Translations under genes and position numbers: made by a program
Assembly (NCBI GenBank): GCA_016763855.1
Contig: JAESSY010000116.1
Location: forward strand, 1-37,292
DNA from: Pseudomonadales bacterium
GTDB lineage: Bacteria; Pseudomonadota; Gammaproteobacteria; Pseudomonadales; Azotimanducaceae
DNA: 37,292 nt
Direction: 5' to 3'
Notes under the pieces: model-generated
Told to the model about the DNA's origin: nothing
The model's database searches: none
Seen by the model: only the letters and a program-made list of their open reading frames with translations
Shown here: positions 8,337 to 18,516 of the stretch, one piece after another
Layout of the letters: every line of letters starts with the position of its first letter
How positions within the stretch are numbered: position 1 is the first letter of the stretch

Positions 8337-8828
8337 ATGGATATTGTAGTGAATGATAAGCAAGTTAACGTTCCTGGGGCTTGGAAGGATGCAAATCTAC
8401 TCTGGTTTCTGCGGGAACATCTTGGCCTCGTTGGCAGTAAATATGGATGTGGTATTGGTGCGTGCGGTGCTTGTACTGTCCATGTGGATGGTCTAGCTCA
8501 AAGAAGTTGCACGACTACCCTTCAATCACTCGTCGGTAAATCTGTTACGACGATAGAGGGCTTGGCATTTAATGCCGATGAATTGCACCCTGTTCAGAAG
8601 GCTTGGGTTGAGCTTTCGGTTCCTCAATGCGGGTATTGTCAGGCAGGACAGATCATGTCTGCGTCAGCATTGCTCGAAGTGAATGACGCACCTAACGACA
8701 AGGACATTGATCTTGCAATGAATGGTAACTTATGTCGTTGTGGTACCTATGATCGCATTCGTCGGGCCATTCATCTTGTTGCGAAAAATAAGACCGCCTT
8801 ATCTAAATCCGTAGGTTCAGAATCATGA
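8337..8828 (+). CDS. [2Fe-2S] subunit of molybdenum hydroxylase, IorA-like
   Basis: A 163-residue iron-sulfur subunit of the xanthine oxidase family, most like the alpha subunit of isoquinoline 1-oxidoreductase. It carries two [2Fe-2S] clusters: a plant-ferredoxin-type set C38, C43, C46, C58 and the helical set C98, C101, C133, C135 (in CGYCQAGQ and CRCGTY). It passes electrons from the molybdenum site to an acceptor. There is no signal peptide, so export would have to occur as a complex with the Tat-signal-bearing large subunit. The ATG follows GGTGG. The stop codon overlaps the next ATG (ATGA), meaning translational coupling. No FAD subunit is nearby, as expected for the Ior-type two-subunit enzymes. 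Confidence 0.92.
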   Translation: MDIVVNDKQVNVPGAWKDANLLWFLREHLGLVGSKYGCGIGACGACTVHVDGLAQRSCTTTLQSLVGKSVTTIEGLAFNADELHPVQKAWVELSVPQCGYCQAGQIMSASALLEVNDAPNDKDIDLAMNGNLCRCGTYDRIRRAIHLVAKNKTALSKSVGSES

Positions 8829-10978
8829 ATCTATCCAGGCGAGATTTCCTGAAAAAAAGCGGCGTCTTAAGCACCGGCATCGTGGTATCTGTCTCTTTAG
8901 TTGGATGTATGCCTCCATTGCCTACTTTTACTGACGTTACGCCGGAGGCGGCAAGAGCATGGCTTCGTTTGTCACCTGAAGGTGAAATACAATTTATTTC
9001 TCCAAGACAGGAAATGGGGCAAGGTGTCAGTACGGGGCTCAAGCAGATCATTGCGGAGGAATTAGGGATAAACCCCGTGCAGATCAAATTGAATTTGTTT
9101 CGTACAGATCAAATCGATGCGGTAGCGTCCACTGTTGGGAGTCAATCCATCCTGGATTTCGCAGAACCGGTCGCATTAGCCGCGGCATGCTTAAGGGAAG
9201 CAATTCTTGATCGTGCCCTGAATCTAAGCAAGTTAGAGAACGCTCAATTGAGTATGCAGGATACCGGCGTAAGTTTTGACGATGGATTCTTCTCATTTAA
9301 AGAGATTGCAGCGGGTGCAACCATCCACCTATTGGGGAGCGACGTTTCCATGAGATCGGAAGGCATAGTGCTCAACACCTTTAGCGATGCTAAGAAAAAA
9401 TTTGTTGGTAAGCCGGTTGCGAGTGATGAGCTTCACGATATTGTCACTGGCGCTGCACTTTTTACTGCTGACGTCCAGTTAGATGATATGTTGTATGGTG
9501 GTTTGGCGAGACCACCAAAACTGGGTTCTGTCATGGTTGGATATGATCTAGAAAAAGCTAAGAACCTTACAGGGGTTGTTAGTATAATTGAGTGTCTCGG
9601 AACGCTTGGGGTTGTCGGGGAAACACCCATGATAGTGACGCGTGCGATTGATGCTTTAGTCATTGACTGGAAAATCGAAAATGAAGTTGGCCAAGAGAGT
9701 ATAGACCGTTCGATCGACATTGATGCTAACGATAAAAAACTAGAACATAAGGTTATGGATGAAGGTGATATTCAGCCTGGCAACTGGACTGTTGATCAAC
9801 GTTACGATATTCCCATGGCAGCACATATGGCCATTGAACCAAGATGTTCGGTGGCACGCTGGCAGGAAGATCGGATTGACGTATGGGCTAGTGGTCAAGA
9901 TATTTTTATGGTTAGAGATGCTGTGGGGAAATACTTGGATGTCAGGGAAACATCTGTCATCGTACATAGCAATCGCATTGGCGGCAGTTTTGGCGGCGGA
10001 AGCTTTTGGCCTGACGTAGAAGCAGCTATTCTTTCCAAAGCGGTGAAGCGACCGGTTAAAGTGCAGCTAAGCCGGCCAGAGAACTTTCAACTCGCCTATC
10101 ATCGACCTCCTTCATCCCACAGAATTCGCATACGTACCGATAGTAACGGATATATCACAGATTGGTGGCATCGATTTAAGTCAGGACATGTTGCTTTTAC
10201 ATCTGCAATCATGCCTCCATGGATGCAGGCGGCCAGTAGTGTTATTGGCGACTTTGGTGTTTCACGGGGATCTGATCATCCTTACGGTAGGGCTACCACT
10301 AACATTAAGGTAGAGTTTTCAGATATTCGTATGCCGGTTCACACTGGACCGTGGCGAGGTCTGGGGGCCGCGCCCAACTGCTTTGCAGGTGAGTCCGCCG
10401 TTGATGCCGCAGCCCATGCCTCTGATATCGATCCGATTGTTTTTCGCTTGAAAAATATTGATGATGTTCGTTTAAAAAATTGTATTGAACAGGTTCGAGA
10501 AATAGCAAACTGGAAAGATGGCGATTCTAAATTGGGTCGAGGTATTGCTTGCGGCATCTACAAACAGTTGAGCTATGCGGCGATCATCGTCGATATTGAA
10601 GTTGAGAAAACGACAGGTAAGGCGGTCATTACACACATGTACTGTGCCCATGATTGTGGCTTGGTTATAAATCCCGATCAAGTTCGTGCGCAAATCGAAG
10701 GCAATCTCGTTTGGAGTATTGGTATGGTGACCAAAGAATCGCTATATGTTGAAAATGGTAGAATAAACGCGGACTATCCCGGGCAATATTCATTGCCACT
10801 GATTTCAGATATTCCGCCCATGACCATAGCGCTAATTGAAGAACCGGGTGTTCCACCTTCAGGTGCTGCCGAGTCTGCTATTGTAGGTTCAGCCGCTATC
10901 AGTAACGCATTATCTGGTTTGTTGTCGCTAAATTTTAGAAAGTTACCTATTAATCTAAACAGGATTGCAAGCACCTAA
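8825..10978 (+). CDS. Molybdopterin-binding large subunit, IorB-like, Tat signal
   Basis: A 717-residue catalytic subunit of a molybdenum hydroxylase (aldehyde oxidase/xanthine dehydrogenase superfamily, IorB-like). The N-terminus has a twin-arginine signal ([10 protein letters not shown]) followed by a hydrophobic stretch and a lipobox-like LVGC, so the enzyme is probably exported folded and may be lipid-anchored in the periplasm. Cofactor-binding regions include [21 protein letters not shown] and GPWRGLG. Near the C-terminus [17 protein letters not shown] corresponds to the GxGEPGxPP block; its Glu is the expected catalytic base, although the flanking residues are unusual. The substrate is probably an N-heterocycle or aldehyde and is not predictable. 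It overlaps the small subunit by 4 bases and the AraC gene by 1 base. Confidence 0.92.
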   Translation: MNLSRRDFLKKSGVLSTGIVVSVSLVGCMPPLPTFTDVTPEAARAWLRLSPEGEIQFISPRQEMGQGVSTGLKQIIAEELGINPVQIKLNLFRTDQIDAVASTVGSQSILDFAEPVALAAACLREAILDRALNLSKLENAQLSMQDTGVSFDDGFFSFKEIAAGATIHLLGSDVSMRSEGIVLNTFSDAKKKFVGKPVASDELHDIVTGAALFTADVQLDDMLYGGLARPPKLGSVMVGYDLEKAKNLTGVVSIIECLGTLGVVGETPMIVTRAIDALVIDWKIENEVGQESIDRSIDIDANDKKLEHKVMDEGDIQPGNWTVDQRYDIPMAAHMAIEPRCSVARWQEDRIDVWASGQDIFMVRDAVGKYLDVRETSVIVHSNRIGGSFGGGSFWPDVEAAILSKAVKRPVKVQLSRPENFQLAYHRPPSSHRIRIRTDSNGYITDWWHRFKSGHVAFTSAIMPPWMQAASSVIGDFGVSRGSDHPYGRATTNIKVEFSDIRMPVHTGPWRGLGAAPNCFAGESAVDAAAHASDIDPIVFRLKNIDDVRLKNCIEQVREIANWKDGDSKLGRGIACGIYKQLSYAAIIVDIEVEKTTGKAVITHMYCAHDCGLVINPDQVRAQIEGNLVWSIGMVTKESLYVENGRINADYPGQYSLPLISDIPPMTIALIEEPGVPPSGAAESAIVGSAAISNALSGLLSLNFRKLPINLNRIAST

Positions 10979-11886
10979 TGAAAAAGGATAAGACAAGTGC
11001 AGCCTTGTATAATCTTGTCCGAACGGCGCTAAATAACATGGATATGTTGCCGCCTGAGTTTGTGCATATTCATGGAGAGGCCCAGGTCGATCACAATCTA
11101 AAATTAAGCTTACTTCAGCATGCCTTTGATATTGGTGGTTCCAATGTCATTCTGTCAATTGGCCAGACAATTATAGATGATGGTGCTAACCCAGTGATAG
11201 TTGTGTTGTTGAAGGCGAGATCAGCAATGCAAGTTGTTAAACGTTGGCAAAGACTGGAGCAGTTTTATCACTCTCGGCATCGTACGAAAACTATCAGCGA
11301 AGGTGTTAATCAACTCACTATCAAACATTGGTCACTTGAGGGAGAAGCACCAGGTTATCTTGAAGATCTATTGATTGCGGGGATCATGTATGCGTTTTTG
11401 CAAAGCTTGGGCTGCATTCAGCTGACTATGCATTTAGGAGATGGAACCGCCTTGCATGACGGAGAAAAATTCTGTCTCGAAAAAAACGAATCGGAATCCG
11501 ATTACTCAACATGGAATATCTCATGGGATCATCAACAACATCTGCCGCCGCTGTTACAGGCGGCGAGGGGAGGTAGTCTAGAAGAACGCTTAAAGTATAT
11601 CTTTAGCACTGATCCTGCGAGTTCCTGGACGATAGATCAATTTCTCATTCACTGCGATTTTAGTCGTCGAACATTGCAAAGAAAACTTAAGGCTGAACAA
11701 GCAAGCCTGCAAGTGCTGCTACGAGAGTTTCGGGCGAATTATGCATTCGAAATGATCATGAATTCTAATTACAGCTTGACTCACATCGCATTTGCATCAG
11801 GTTATTCTGATCAGGCACATTTCAACAGAGAATTTAAGCGTTGTATCGGATTACCGCCAGGTAATTATAGAAAAACGATGAAATAA
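10978..11886 (+). CDS. AraC-family transcriptional regulator
   Basis: 302 residues. The C-terminal third is a classic AraC double helix-turn-helix: RRTLQRKLKAEQASLQ for the first motif, and AFASGYSDQAHFNREFKR with GLPPGNYR for the second. The N-terminal 200 residues resemble the ligand-binding domain of OruR/ArgR-type AraC proteins rather than a cupin. The start overlaps the stop of the molybdoenzyme gene (TAATG), so it is in the same operon and probably controls it in response to the enzyme's substrate. A regulator translated with its target suggests autoregulation. Candidate half-sites lie at 8236-8259. Confidence 0.92.
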   Translation: MKKDKTSAALYNLVRTALNNMDMLPPEFVHIHGEAQVDHNLKLSLLQHAFDIGGSNVILSIGQTIIDDGANPVIVVLLKARSAMQVVKRWQRLEQFYHSRHRTKTISEGVNQLTIKHWSLEGEAPGYLEDLLIAGIMYAFLQSLGCIQLTMHLGDGTALHDGEKFCLEKNESESDYSTWNISWDHQQHLPPLLQAARGGSLEERLKYIFSTDPASSWTIDQFLIHCDFSRRTLQRKLKAEQASLQVLLREFRANYAFEMIMNSNYSLTHIAFASGYSDQAHFNREFKRCIGLPPGNYRKTMK

Positions 11887-11940
11887 ATTCTTACGCCTGA
11901 ATTTCTTAGCATGGTAGCATGCGCATCCAAGGAATTTGTA

Positions 11941-13248
11941 ATGTGGATATCTTTTCTTATGTTGGGACAAAAGGCTATGCAGCCGACTGTATTTTGTTTG
12001 GCTTTGCTGATTTCAATTGCAGCGACAAGCAGTGCTGAAGCTTTCGCTTTAGAGACCGACAAACGTTCGATCAATTTGCGCCAAGCCATCATCAAAACCA
12101 TTGAACACAATCCAAACCTTCGGGCTTTTGATTATCAATTGAAAGCACAGCAAGGGCGAGTACAACAAGCCGGGCTCGCCCCTAGCCCTGAACTCAGTTT
12201 TGAGCTAGAAGATGTTCTAGGTACGGGCAACAAAAGCGGTGTGGATAGCGCCCAAGCAACACTCAGTATTAGTTGGGTGATTGAGCGCGGTACTCGTCAA
12301 CATTACGTTGATGCGGCACGGGCGGGTGCGTCTTTAATCGAAGTTGAGGCAGATATCAAACAACTTGATGCGGCAGCTGAAACTGCTCGTCTTTATCTTT
12401 TCAGTCTTGCTTATCAGGCACGAGAGGTCAATGCAGATAAAACCATTCAGCTTGCTGAAGAGACGATTGAATCAGTTTCCAAACGCGTAAAGGCAGGCAA
12501 AACACCGAAAGCTGAACTCTCCAGAGCGCAAGCTGAACTCGCACGCACCAAACTGGAACGCGAAGACATTGAGCATGAACTGCTCTCCGCACATCGTCGA
12601 TTAGCTGCCCAATGGGGAGAAACGATACCCACGTTTGTACGAGTTGAAGGTGATATCACCCGTCTGCCTCAGGTGGCTTCATTTGAAGTGCTAAAATCTC
12701 AACTGCCACAGAATCCTGAGTTTGCCCGACTGCTGTCAGATCAATTGTTGAAGAAATCGGCGTTACAGCTTGCCCTCGCTCAAGATAAACCCAACTGGCG
12801 TGTTAATGCGGGGATTCGACATATCAATAATGGTCGTGATCAGGCCTTTGTAGCAGGCATCACGATTCCCATTGGTAAACGCACACGTAACCCTGGCCGC
12901 ATAGCAGAGGCTCGGGCCAATCTGGCAAGAACGAACAGCGAAGAGCAGGCGGCTCGCGTTCGTATCGAAACTGCGCTCTTCGTCATGCACGAAAAGCTGC
13001 AACACAGTCTACATATCATCAAGACAGTGAGTGGCGAAATCATCCCGCCCCTTGAGCAAGCACTCACCGAGACTCGCCGAGCTTACAATCTTGGGCGCTA
13101 CAGCTATTTAGAGCTGCGCAGCGTCCAAGCCGAATTGCTGGATGCGCATAATGCCTTGGTTGAAGCTAGCATTGATGCCCACCAAAACATCATTGAAATT
13201 GAACGATTGACGGGCGTACGCATTGCGAAGCCGAAGGCAAAATCATGA
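11941..13248 (+). CDS. czcC: CzcC-like outer-membrane efflux channel (TolC family)
   Basis: Outer-membrane factor of a tripartite heavy-metal efflux pump. The start is set by AAGGA at 11929-11933, 7 bases before the ATG at 11941; the ATG at 11911 lacks such a site. The N-terminus gives a signal peptide ending near SSAEAFA. The body has the two repeated TolC-type halves with long Ala/Glu/Arg helices (around AELSRAQAELARTKLERE and YSYLELRSVQAELLDA). About 435 residues, normal for CzcC. Its TGA overlaps the czcB ATG by 4 bases. It starts only 54 bases after the AraC gene, so readthrough from the molybdoenzyme operon is possible. Confidence 0.9.
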   Translation: MWISFLMLGQKAMQPTVFCLALLISIAATSSAEAFALETDKRSINLRQAIIKTIEHNPNLRAFDYQLKAQQGRVQQAGLAPSPELSFELEDVLGTGNKSGVDSAQATLSISWVIERGTRQHYVDAARAGASLIEVEADIKQLDAAAETARLYLFSLAYQAREVNADKTIQLAEETIESVSKRVKAGKTPKAELSRAQAELARTKLEREDIEHELLSAHRRLAAQWGETIPTFVRVEGDITRLPQVASFEVLKSQLPQNPEFARLLSDQLLKKSALQLALAQDKPNWRVNAGIRHINNGRDQAFVAGITIPIGKRTRNPGRIAEARANLARTNSEEQAARVRIETALFVMHEKLQHSLHIIKTVSGEIIPPLEQALTETRRAYNLGRYSYLELRSVQAELLDAHNALVEASIDAHQNIIEIERLTGVRIAKPKAKS

Positions 13249-14594
13249 GGTATCAAATAAACAATAAGATGAAATACACTTCCGCAGTATTGTCTGCCTC
13301 TTTACATAAGGCCACACCCTCAAGGGGCGACCAGAACGCTGCTCGGGCGGTGTGGATGCTCTTGCTATCAGCTATGTTCCTAACTGCTTGTGGTGATTCA
13401 AGTTCAGAACACACGATGTCGGCTAAAGATGGGCATGATGAAGCGGCGCATTCAATACAAGATTCAGAACCAGAAAAAGGCCCGCATCGAGGGCGACTTT
13501 TAAAGGATGGGGATTTCACCCTTGAGCTGGCTATTTTTGAGACGGGTGTTCCACCAGAGTTTCGCGCATGGGCGACAAAGAGTGGCAAGACACTTCTCCC
13601 CAATGAGGTAGATCTCAATATTAAGCTAAGCCGTTTAGGCGGCAAGGTTGATGATATTAACTTTACTCAAGAAGGTGATGCCTTACGTGGGGATACGGTT
13701 ATCTATGAGCCTCATTCCTTTATGGTCACGATCAATGCTACACATAAGGGTGTAACTCACACTTGGGCCTATGATAGTTTTGAGGGTCGTACCAAGATTA
13801 AAACCGCTGTCGCCGAAGCGTTAGAAATTGGAACGGCGGTCGCGGGCTCTGTCGTTATGCAGGAAACCATCAGCGTATATGGTCAGATTACAACGAACAG
13901 TGAGGGACTGCGAAAGATCACTGCTCGCTTTGATGGTGCGATTAAATCCGTCTCAGTCTCGCAGGGGGAGCGGGTCCGTAAAGGCCAAGTATTGGCCACT
14001 GTTGAAAGCAACGAAAGCTTGCAGCTCTTTACCATTGTGTCGCCGATCAGTGGGGTGATGACCCAACGTGATGCCAATGTCGGTGAGCAGACAGGCGGTC
14101 GCCAACTCTTCACGATTATAGATGTTTCCTCCGTGTGGGTAGAGCTGTCAGTTTTCCCCACCGATTTGGCGCAAGTAAAAATGGGCGCGCCGGTCACCGT
14201 GACTGATACCATCAGCGGTTATCAAGTTAAGGGTAAGGTCTCTCGAATTAATTCGTTGGCAGAGGCAGATCAATCCGTCAACGTTCGCGTGGTACTGGAT
14301 AACAAAAAGGAACAATTGCGCCCCGGTCGTCATGTTAGCGCCAACATAACAGTAGGGCAACATACCGCAAACTTAGCCGTAAAACGATCAGGCTTACAAG
14401 CCTTTAGAGATTTCACGGTGGTGTATGCACAAATCGGCGAAGAGTATGAGGTACGGATGCTTGACTTGGGTTTGCAAGCCGGTGAATGGGCTGAGGTGTT
14501 AGGTGGTTTAGAACCCGGTACCCGCTATGTGAGTGAAAACAGCTATGTCATCAAAGCCGATATTGAAAAGTCTGGCGCGTCTCATGACCACTAA
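13245..14594 (+). CDS. czcB: CzcB-like periplasmic adaptor lipoprotein
   Basis: Membrane-fusion protein linking CzcA to CzcC. It has a lipobox (LTAC, C49) after an unusually long N-terminal region of about 35 residues; the true start may be downstream (M9 or a GTG near residue 36), but the ATGA overlap with czcC supports the given start. A His/Asp/Glu-rich stretch after the lipid site and a DHDH-like end may bind metal. The CzcB-specific N-terminal domain (GPHRGRLL, then PPEFRAWA) precedes the barrel-sandwich hybrid, beta-barrel and membrane-proximal domains: SVSQGERVRKGQVLATVES, VSPISGVMTQRDANVGE, LRPGRHVSANI. 449 residues. Confidence 0.92.
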   Translation: MRYQINNKMKYTSAVLSASLHKATPSRGDQNAARAVWMLLLSAMFLTACGDSSSEHTMSAKDGHDEAAHSIQDSEPEKGPHRGRLLKDGDFTLELAIFETGVPPEFRAWATKSGKTLLPNEVDLNIKLSRLGGKVDDINFTQEGDALRGDTVIYEPHSFMVTINATHKGVTHTWAYDSFEGRTKIKTAVAEALEIGTAVAGSVVMQETISVYGQITTNSEGLRKITARFDGAIKSVSVSQGERVRKGQVLATVESNESLQLFTIVSPISGVMTQRDANVGEQTGGRQLFTIIDVSSVWVELSVFPTDLAQVKMGAPVTVTDTISGYQVKGKVSRINSLAEADQSVNVRVVLDNKKEQLRPGRHVSANITVGQHTANLAVKRSGLQAFRDFTVVYAQIGEEYEVRMLDLGLQAGEWAEVLGGLEPGTRYVSENSYVIKADIEKSGASHDH

Positions 14595-14618
14595 CTCAAT
14601 TAGAGAAGGCGAGCCATT

Positions 14619-17600
14619 GTGTTAGAAGCAATTATTAGATTTTCCCTCGAACGTCGAGGGTTGGTGATGGCGCTTGTCCTGATGTTGATGGGATTGGGCA
14701 TCTGGAAGTTTACTCAACTCACCATCGATGCGGTGCCGGATATTACCAATGTACAGGTCGTCATTAATACCGAAGCACCGGGATACACACCATTAGAAGC
14801 AGAGCAACGGGTGAGCTTTCCGGTAGAGACCGCCATGACCGGCTTGCCAAAGCTGGACTATACCCGCTCTATCTCACGTTATGGTTTGTCCCAAGTGACG
14901 GTGGTGTTTGAAGAGGGTACGGATATCTATTTTGCGCGACAGTTAGTCAGCGAACGCCTCAGTACGGCAAAGGGCAATCTACCGCCAACCCTAGAGCCGA
15001 CCTTAGGTCCAATTGCTACCGGGCTGGGTGAGATTTTTATGTTTACCGTTGATGCGGAACCGGGTGCCACAAATAACGATGGTAGCCTGATTACACCGAC
15101 GGATCTGCGGTCAACTCACGATTGGATTATTCGCCCGCTGTTAATGCGCGTTGCGGGTGTAGCGGAGGTCAATCCAATTGGTGGTTTCAAGAAAGAGATA
15201 TTGATTGCGCCAGAGCCGGCCAAGTTATTGGCTTACCAAATGGGCTATGACGATATTGTTAAGGCGATACAAAGTAACAATAGCAACCGAGGTGTTGGCT
15301 TCATCGAACACAACGGCGCGCAGTGGTTGATGCGTGTTCCTGGTCAGGCTAGCACCTTAACGGATTTGGGTAACATTGTGATTCGCCATCAACAAGGAAT
15401 ACCGGTGCGCATTAAGGATGTTGCCAGTGTGAGTTTAGGTAAAGAACTGCGCTCGGGAGCGGCGACTCAAAATGGTCGTGAAGTAGTGATGAGCACGGTC
15501 TTTATGTTAATCGGTGAAAACAGCCGTACCGTTGCCAATGATATTGCCATTAAGTTAGAAGAGATTAAAAGCACGCTACCAAAGGGCATTACTGTCACGG
15601 CGGTTTACAACAGAACGACCTTAGTCGATAAAACGCTAGAGACAGTACAAAAAAACCTATTAGAAGGTGCGTTGCTGGTGATCGTGGTGCTGTTTCTATT
15701 TTTAGGTAATGTGCGTGCCGCGATATTAACCGCAGCCGTCATACCGATCGCCATGTTAATGACCATCACCGGCATGGTGCAGACAAAAACCAGTGCAAAC
15801 CTGATGAGTTTGGGCGCACTGGATTTCGGTTTGATCATCGATGGCGCAGTCATTATTGTTGAAAACTGCATCCGTCGTTTAAGTGACAATTATCAAAAAG
15901 AGAGCTTGTCACTCAAGGAACGCTTGAGCATTGTTTTTGAAGCAACCCGTGAGGTGATACGCCCAGCGCTGTTTGGTGTGTTTATTATTACCGCCGTCTA
16001 TATTCCTATCTTTGCGCTCACCGGCGTAGAAGGAAAAATGTTTCACCCCATGGCGATCACGGTCATTATGGCATTGTTGAGCGCAATGATTCTCTCCATC
16101 ACCTTTATTCCCGCTGGCGTTGCGCTACTGTTTAAGAAACCGATCAAAGAGAAAAAAAGCCCCGTTGTACAGGTGACACTTTCGATCTATAAGCCCATCT
16201 TATCGTTTTCTTTGATGTATCGATGGCCAGTAGTGACATCGGCGATCATGCTGGTTGTTGGTTCCACTTTTTTGATCCCTAAACTCGGTTCTGAGTTCGT
16301 GCCTAACCTTGATGAAGGGGATATTGTCATGCATGCCTTACGCATTCCTGGCACTTCACTCAGTGAGGCTATCCATCTACAAAAAACCTTGGAAGCAGAG
16401 ATAAAAACACTACCGGAAGTTGAACGGATATTCTCAAAAATAGGTACCGCCGAAATCGCGACCGATGCGGTACCGCCAAGTGTGGCTGACAATTTCATTA
16501 TCCTTAAACCCCGGGATGAGTGGCCAGATCCCAGCAAAACCAAGGCGCAGTTTGTAGCTGAATTAGAAACTTTAGTGACCCCCATTCCCGGTAATCGCTA
16601 TGAGTTTTTGCAACCGATACAAATGCGTTTTAACGAATTGATTTCCGGCGTACGCTCAGAAGTGGCGATCAAGGTTTTTGGTGATGATTTTGATCAGCTT
16701 ATTATGCTAGGTAGCCAGATAGAAAAGGTTATCGGTAGTGTGCCGGGTGCGGCGGATGTCGCTGTCGAGCAAACCACAGGTCTGCCGGTGATGACGATTG
16801 AACCCAAACGTGAAGAGATGGCGCGTTTTGGTTTGAGCATCGTTCAACTACAAGATCAACTTGCCACTGCACTGGGCGGAACGGTTGCCAATCAACTATA
16901 TGAGGGGGATCGCCGCTCTGATATCGTGGTTCGACTAGCTGAGCCTCTGCGCTCCGATGTCGATGCGCTATCTGACCTCCCCATCTTGCTTGTGAATGGT
17001 TTGTATGTGCCTTTAAAAGAGGTCGCTGAACTGAAATTAGTTTTGGGTTACAGCCAGGTATATCGAGAAAATGGTAAACGTCGCATTGTTGTTGCGGCTA
17101 ATGTTCGTGGGCGAGACCTCGGCTCATTTGTGCAAGCGGTACAGCAAGCAATTAAGGAAGATGTCGACGTACCAGCAGGTTACTGGGTGGAATATGGCGG
17201 TACCTATCAAAAACTTCAGTCAGCCACTAAACGCCTATCAATAGTCGTACCCATCACACTGGCATTAGTGATTGGCCTGTTGGTGCTTGCTTTAGGTTCT
17301 ATCAAGGATGCCGCGATTATTTTTTCGGGGGTTCCTCTGGCGCTAACAGGCGGCATTGTTGCGTTGTTACTACGAGATATTCCTTTCTCAATTTCAGCTG
17401 CCGTGGGTTTTATAGCGCTTTCAGGTATTGCCGTGTTGAATGGACTGGTGATGGTCTCATTTATTCGAGACCTGAGACATCATGGGCAAGCACTCCATGA
17501 AGCCATTATTGAAGGCGCATTAACCCGCTTGCGTCCCGTTTTAATGACTGCCTTAGTGGCCGCGCTGGGTTTTGTCCCCATGGCACTTAACACCGGTATC

Positions 17601-17747
17601 GGCTCCGAAGTGCAACGTCCACTTGCCACTGTCGTTATTGGCGGGATTATCTCATCGACATTACTGACCTTGGTGGTATTGCCTGCTTTGTATCGATTGA
17701 TGCATGGCCGGGAAGAAAGAATGTCACTTAGTCTAGATGAGATGTAA
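14619..17747 (+). CDS. czcA: CzcA-type heavy-metal RND efflux pump
   Basis: A 1042-residue inner-membrane proton-driven RND transporter of the heavy-metal (HME) branch. Transmembrane helix 4 carries D402, D408 and E415 in DFGLIIDGAVIIVEN, the same three positions as in Cupriavidus CzcA, where they are needed for proton coupling. This points to a divalent-cation exporter (Zn, Co, Cd) rather than the Cu/Ag CusA type. Twelve membrane helices and two large periplasmic loops are expected and the hydrophobic pattern agrees. GTG start after GAAGGCGAG. It ends the czcCBA set. No metal-responsive two-component regulator is visible next to it. Confidence 0.95.
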   Translation: MLEAIIRFSLERRGLVMALVLMLMGLGIWKFTQLTIDAVPDITNVQVVINTEAPGYTPLEAEQRVSFPVETAMTGLPKLDYTRSISRYGLSQVTVVFEEGTDIYFARQLVSERLSTAKGNLPPTLEPTLGPIATGLGEIFMFTVDAEPGATNNDGSLITPTDLRSTHDWIIRPLLMRVAGVAEVNPIGGFKKEILIAPEPAKLLAYQMGYDDIVKAIQSNNSNRGVGFIEHNGAQWLMRVPGQASTLTDLGNIVIRHQQGIPVRIKDVASVSLGKELRSGAATQNGREVVMSTVFMLIGENSRTVANDIAIKLEEIKSTLPKGITVTAVYNRTTLVDKTLETVQKNLLEGALLVIVVLFLFLGNVRAAILTAAVIPIAMLMTITGMVQTKTSANLMSLGALDFGLIIDGAVIIVENCIRRLSDNYQKESLSLKERLSIVFEATREVIRPALFGVFIITAVYIPIFALTGVEGKMFHPMAITVIMALLSAMILSITFIPAGVALLFKKPIKEKKSPVVQVTLSIYKPILSFSLMYRWPVVTSAIMLVVGSTFLIPKLGSEFVPNLDEGDIVMHALRIPGTSLSEAIHLQKTLEAEIKTLPEVERIFSKIGTAEIATDAVPPSVADNFIILKPRDEWPDPSKTKAQFVAELETLVTPIPGNRYEFLQPIQMRFNELISGVRSEVAIKVFGDDFDQLIMLGSQIEKVIGSVPGAADVAVEQTTGLPVMTIEPKREEMARFGLSIVQLQDQLATALGGTVANQLYEGDRRSDIVVRLAEPLRSDVDALSDLPILLVNGLYVPLKEVAELKLVLGYSQVYRENGKRRIVVAANVRGRDLGSFVQAVQQAIKEDVDVPAGYWVEYGGTYQKLQSATKRLSIVVPITLALVIGLLVLALGSIKDAAIIFSGVPLALTGGIVALLLRDIPFSISAAVGFIALSGIAVLNGLVMVSFIRDLRHHGQALHEAIIEGALTRLRPVLMTALVAALGFVPMALNTGIGSEVQRPLATVVIGGIISSTLLTLVVLPALYRLMHGREERMSLSLDEM

Positions 17748-17810
17748 ACATGGATGACTTTAGTTTCGCTACGGGCTTACTATGATGTTTTGTTTTTTTA
17801 GCGATAATTT

Positions 17811-18449
17811 TCAGCTGGTTCCTGCTGCATATTTATCGAGAACCAGTTTGACAATCTCATCTGGTGCTTCGTCTGGAGTACCAGCTGCAAATGGAGGTTT
17901 CGGAGAATATTCCATACCTAGTTGAATCGCCATTGCGGTCGTTTCATCAACCAGTTCTGCAATCATCGCCAATCCAAAGTCGATTCCGGCGGTCACGCCC
18001 CCACCTGTTGCCCGATTACGATCTATCACATAACGTCCTTCTGTCACGATCGCGCCGAGGCTAGGCAGGAAATCTTTCGCAGCCCAATGTGTTGTCGCTT
18101 TATATCCTTCAAGCAGACCCGCCGCACCGATCAATAATGCGCCGGTGCATACACTTGTCACCCATTTCGCACTAGCTCCTCGCGATTTCAAAAATTCAAT
18201 AACCTCGCTGTCGGACATTAGATCTATTGCCGGTTGGCTCCCCCCTGGCGCGAACAGAATATCAGGTGCCGGGTAGGCATCCTCAAATCGATGAGTGGGA
18301 ACAATGCTCAAACCGGTATCAGTAAGAATTGGCTCAAGGTCTTTCCAAACAAATTGAATATTTACTTCCGGTATTTGACTCCACGCTTGTAATGGCCCCA
18401 TCAAGTCAAGAGGGGTCATACCGGGGTAAACTAACATGACTATTTTCAT
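17811..18449 (-). CDS. DJ-1/PfpI family protein (isonitrile hydratase-like)
   Basis: 212 residues with the glutamine-amidotransferase-like DJ-1 fold. The nucleophile is C101 in SVCTGALLIGAAGLL, followed by H121 in ATTHW, the pattern of the isonitrile hydratase (InhA)/ThiJ branch. The N-terminus MKIVMLVYPGMTPLDLMGP is a typical first strand and acidic-residue site. AAGGA lies 9 bases before the ATG at 18449, so the longer open frame upstream is not used. It is divergent from a GlxA-type regulator built on the same domain, which probably controls it. The substrate is not known. No signal peptide. Confidence 0.9.
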   Translation of the reverse strand: MKIVMLVYPGMTPLDLMGPLQAWSQIPEVNIQFVWKDLEPILTDTGLSIVPTHRFEDAYPAPDILFAPGGSQPAIDLMSDSEVIEFLKSRGASAKWVTSVCTGALLIGAAGLLEGYKATTHWAAKDFLPSLGAIVTEGRYVIDRNRATGGGVTAGIDFGLAMIAELVDETTAMAIQLGMEYSPKPPFAAGTPDEAPDEIVKLVLDKYAAGTS

Positions 18450-18516
18450 TGCTTTGATTCCTTTTTTAGAAAAGTCACACTCTAGCAAAACTTGTAGTGA
18501 CAGATATGATATAGAT

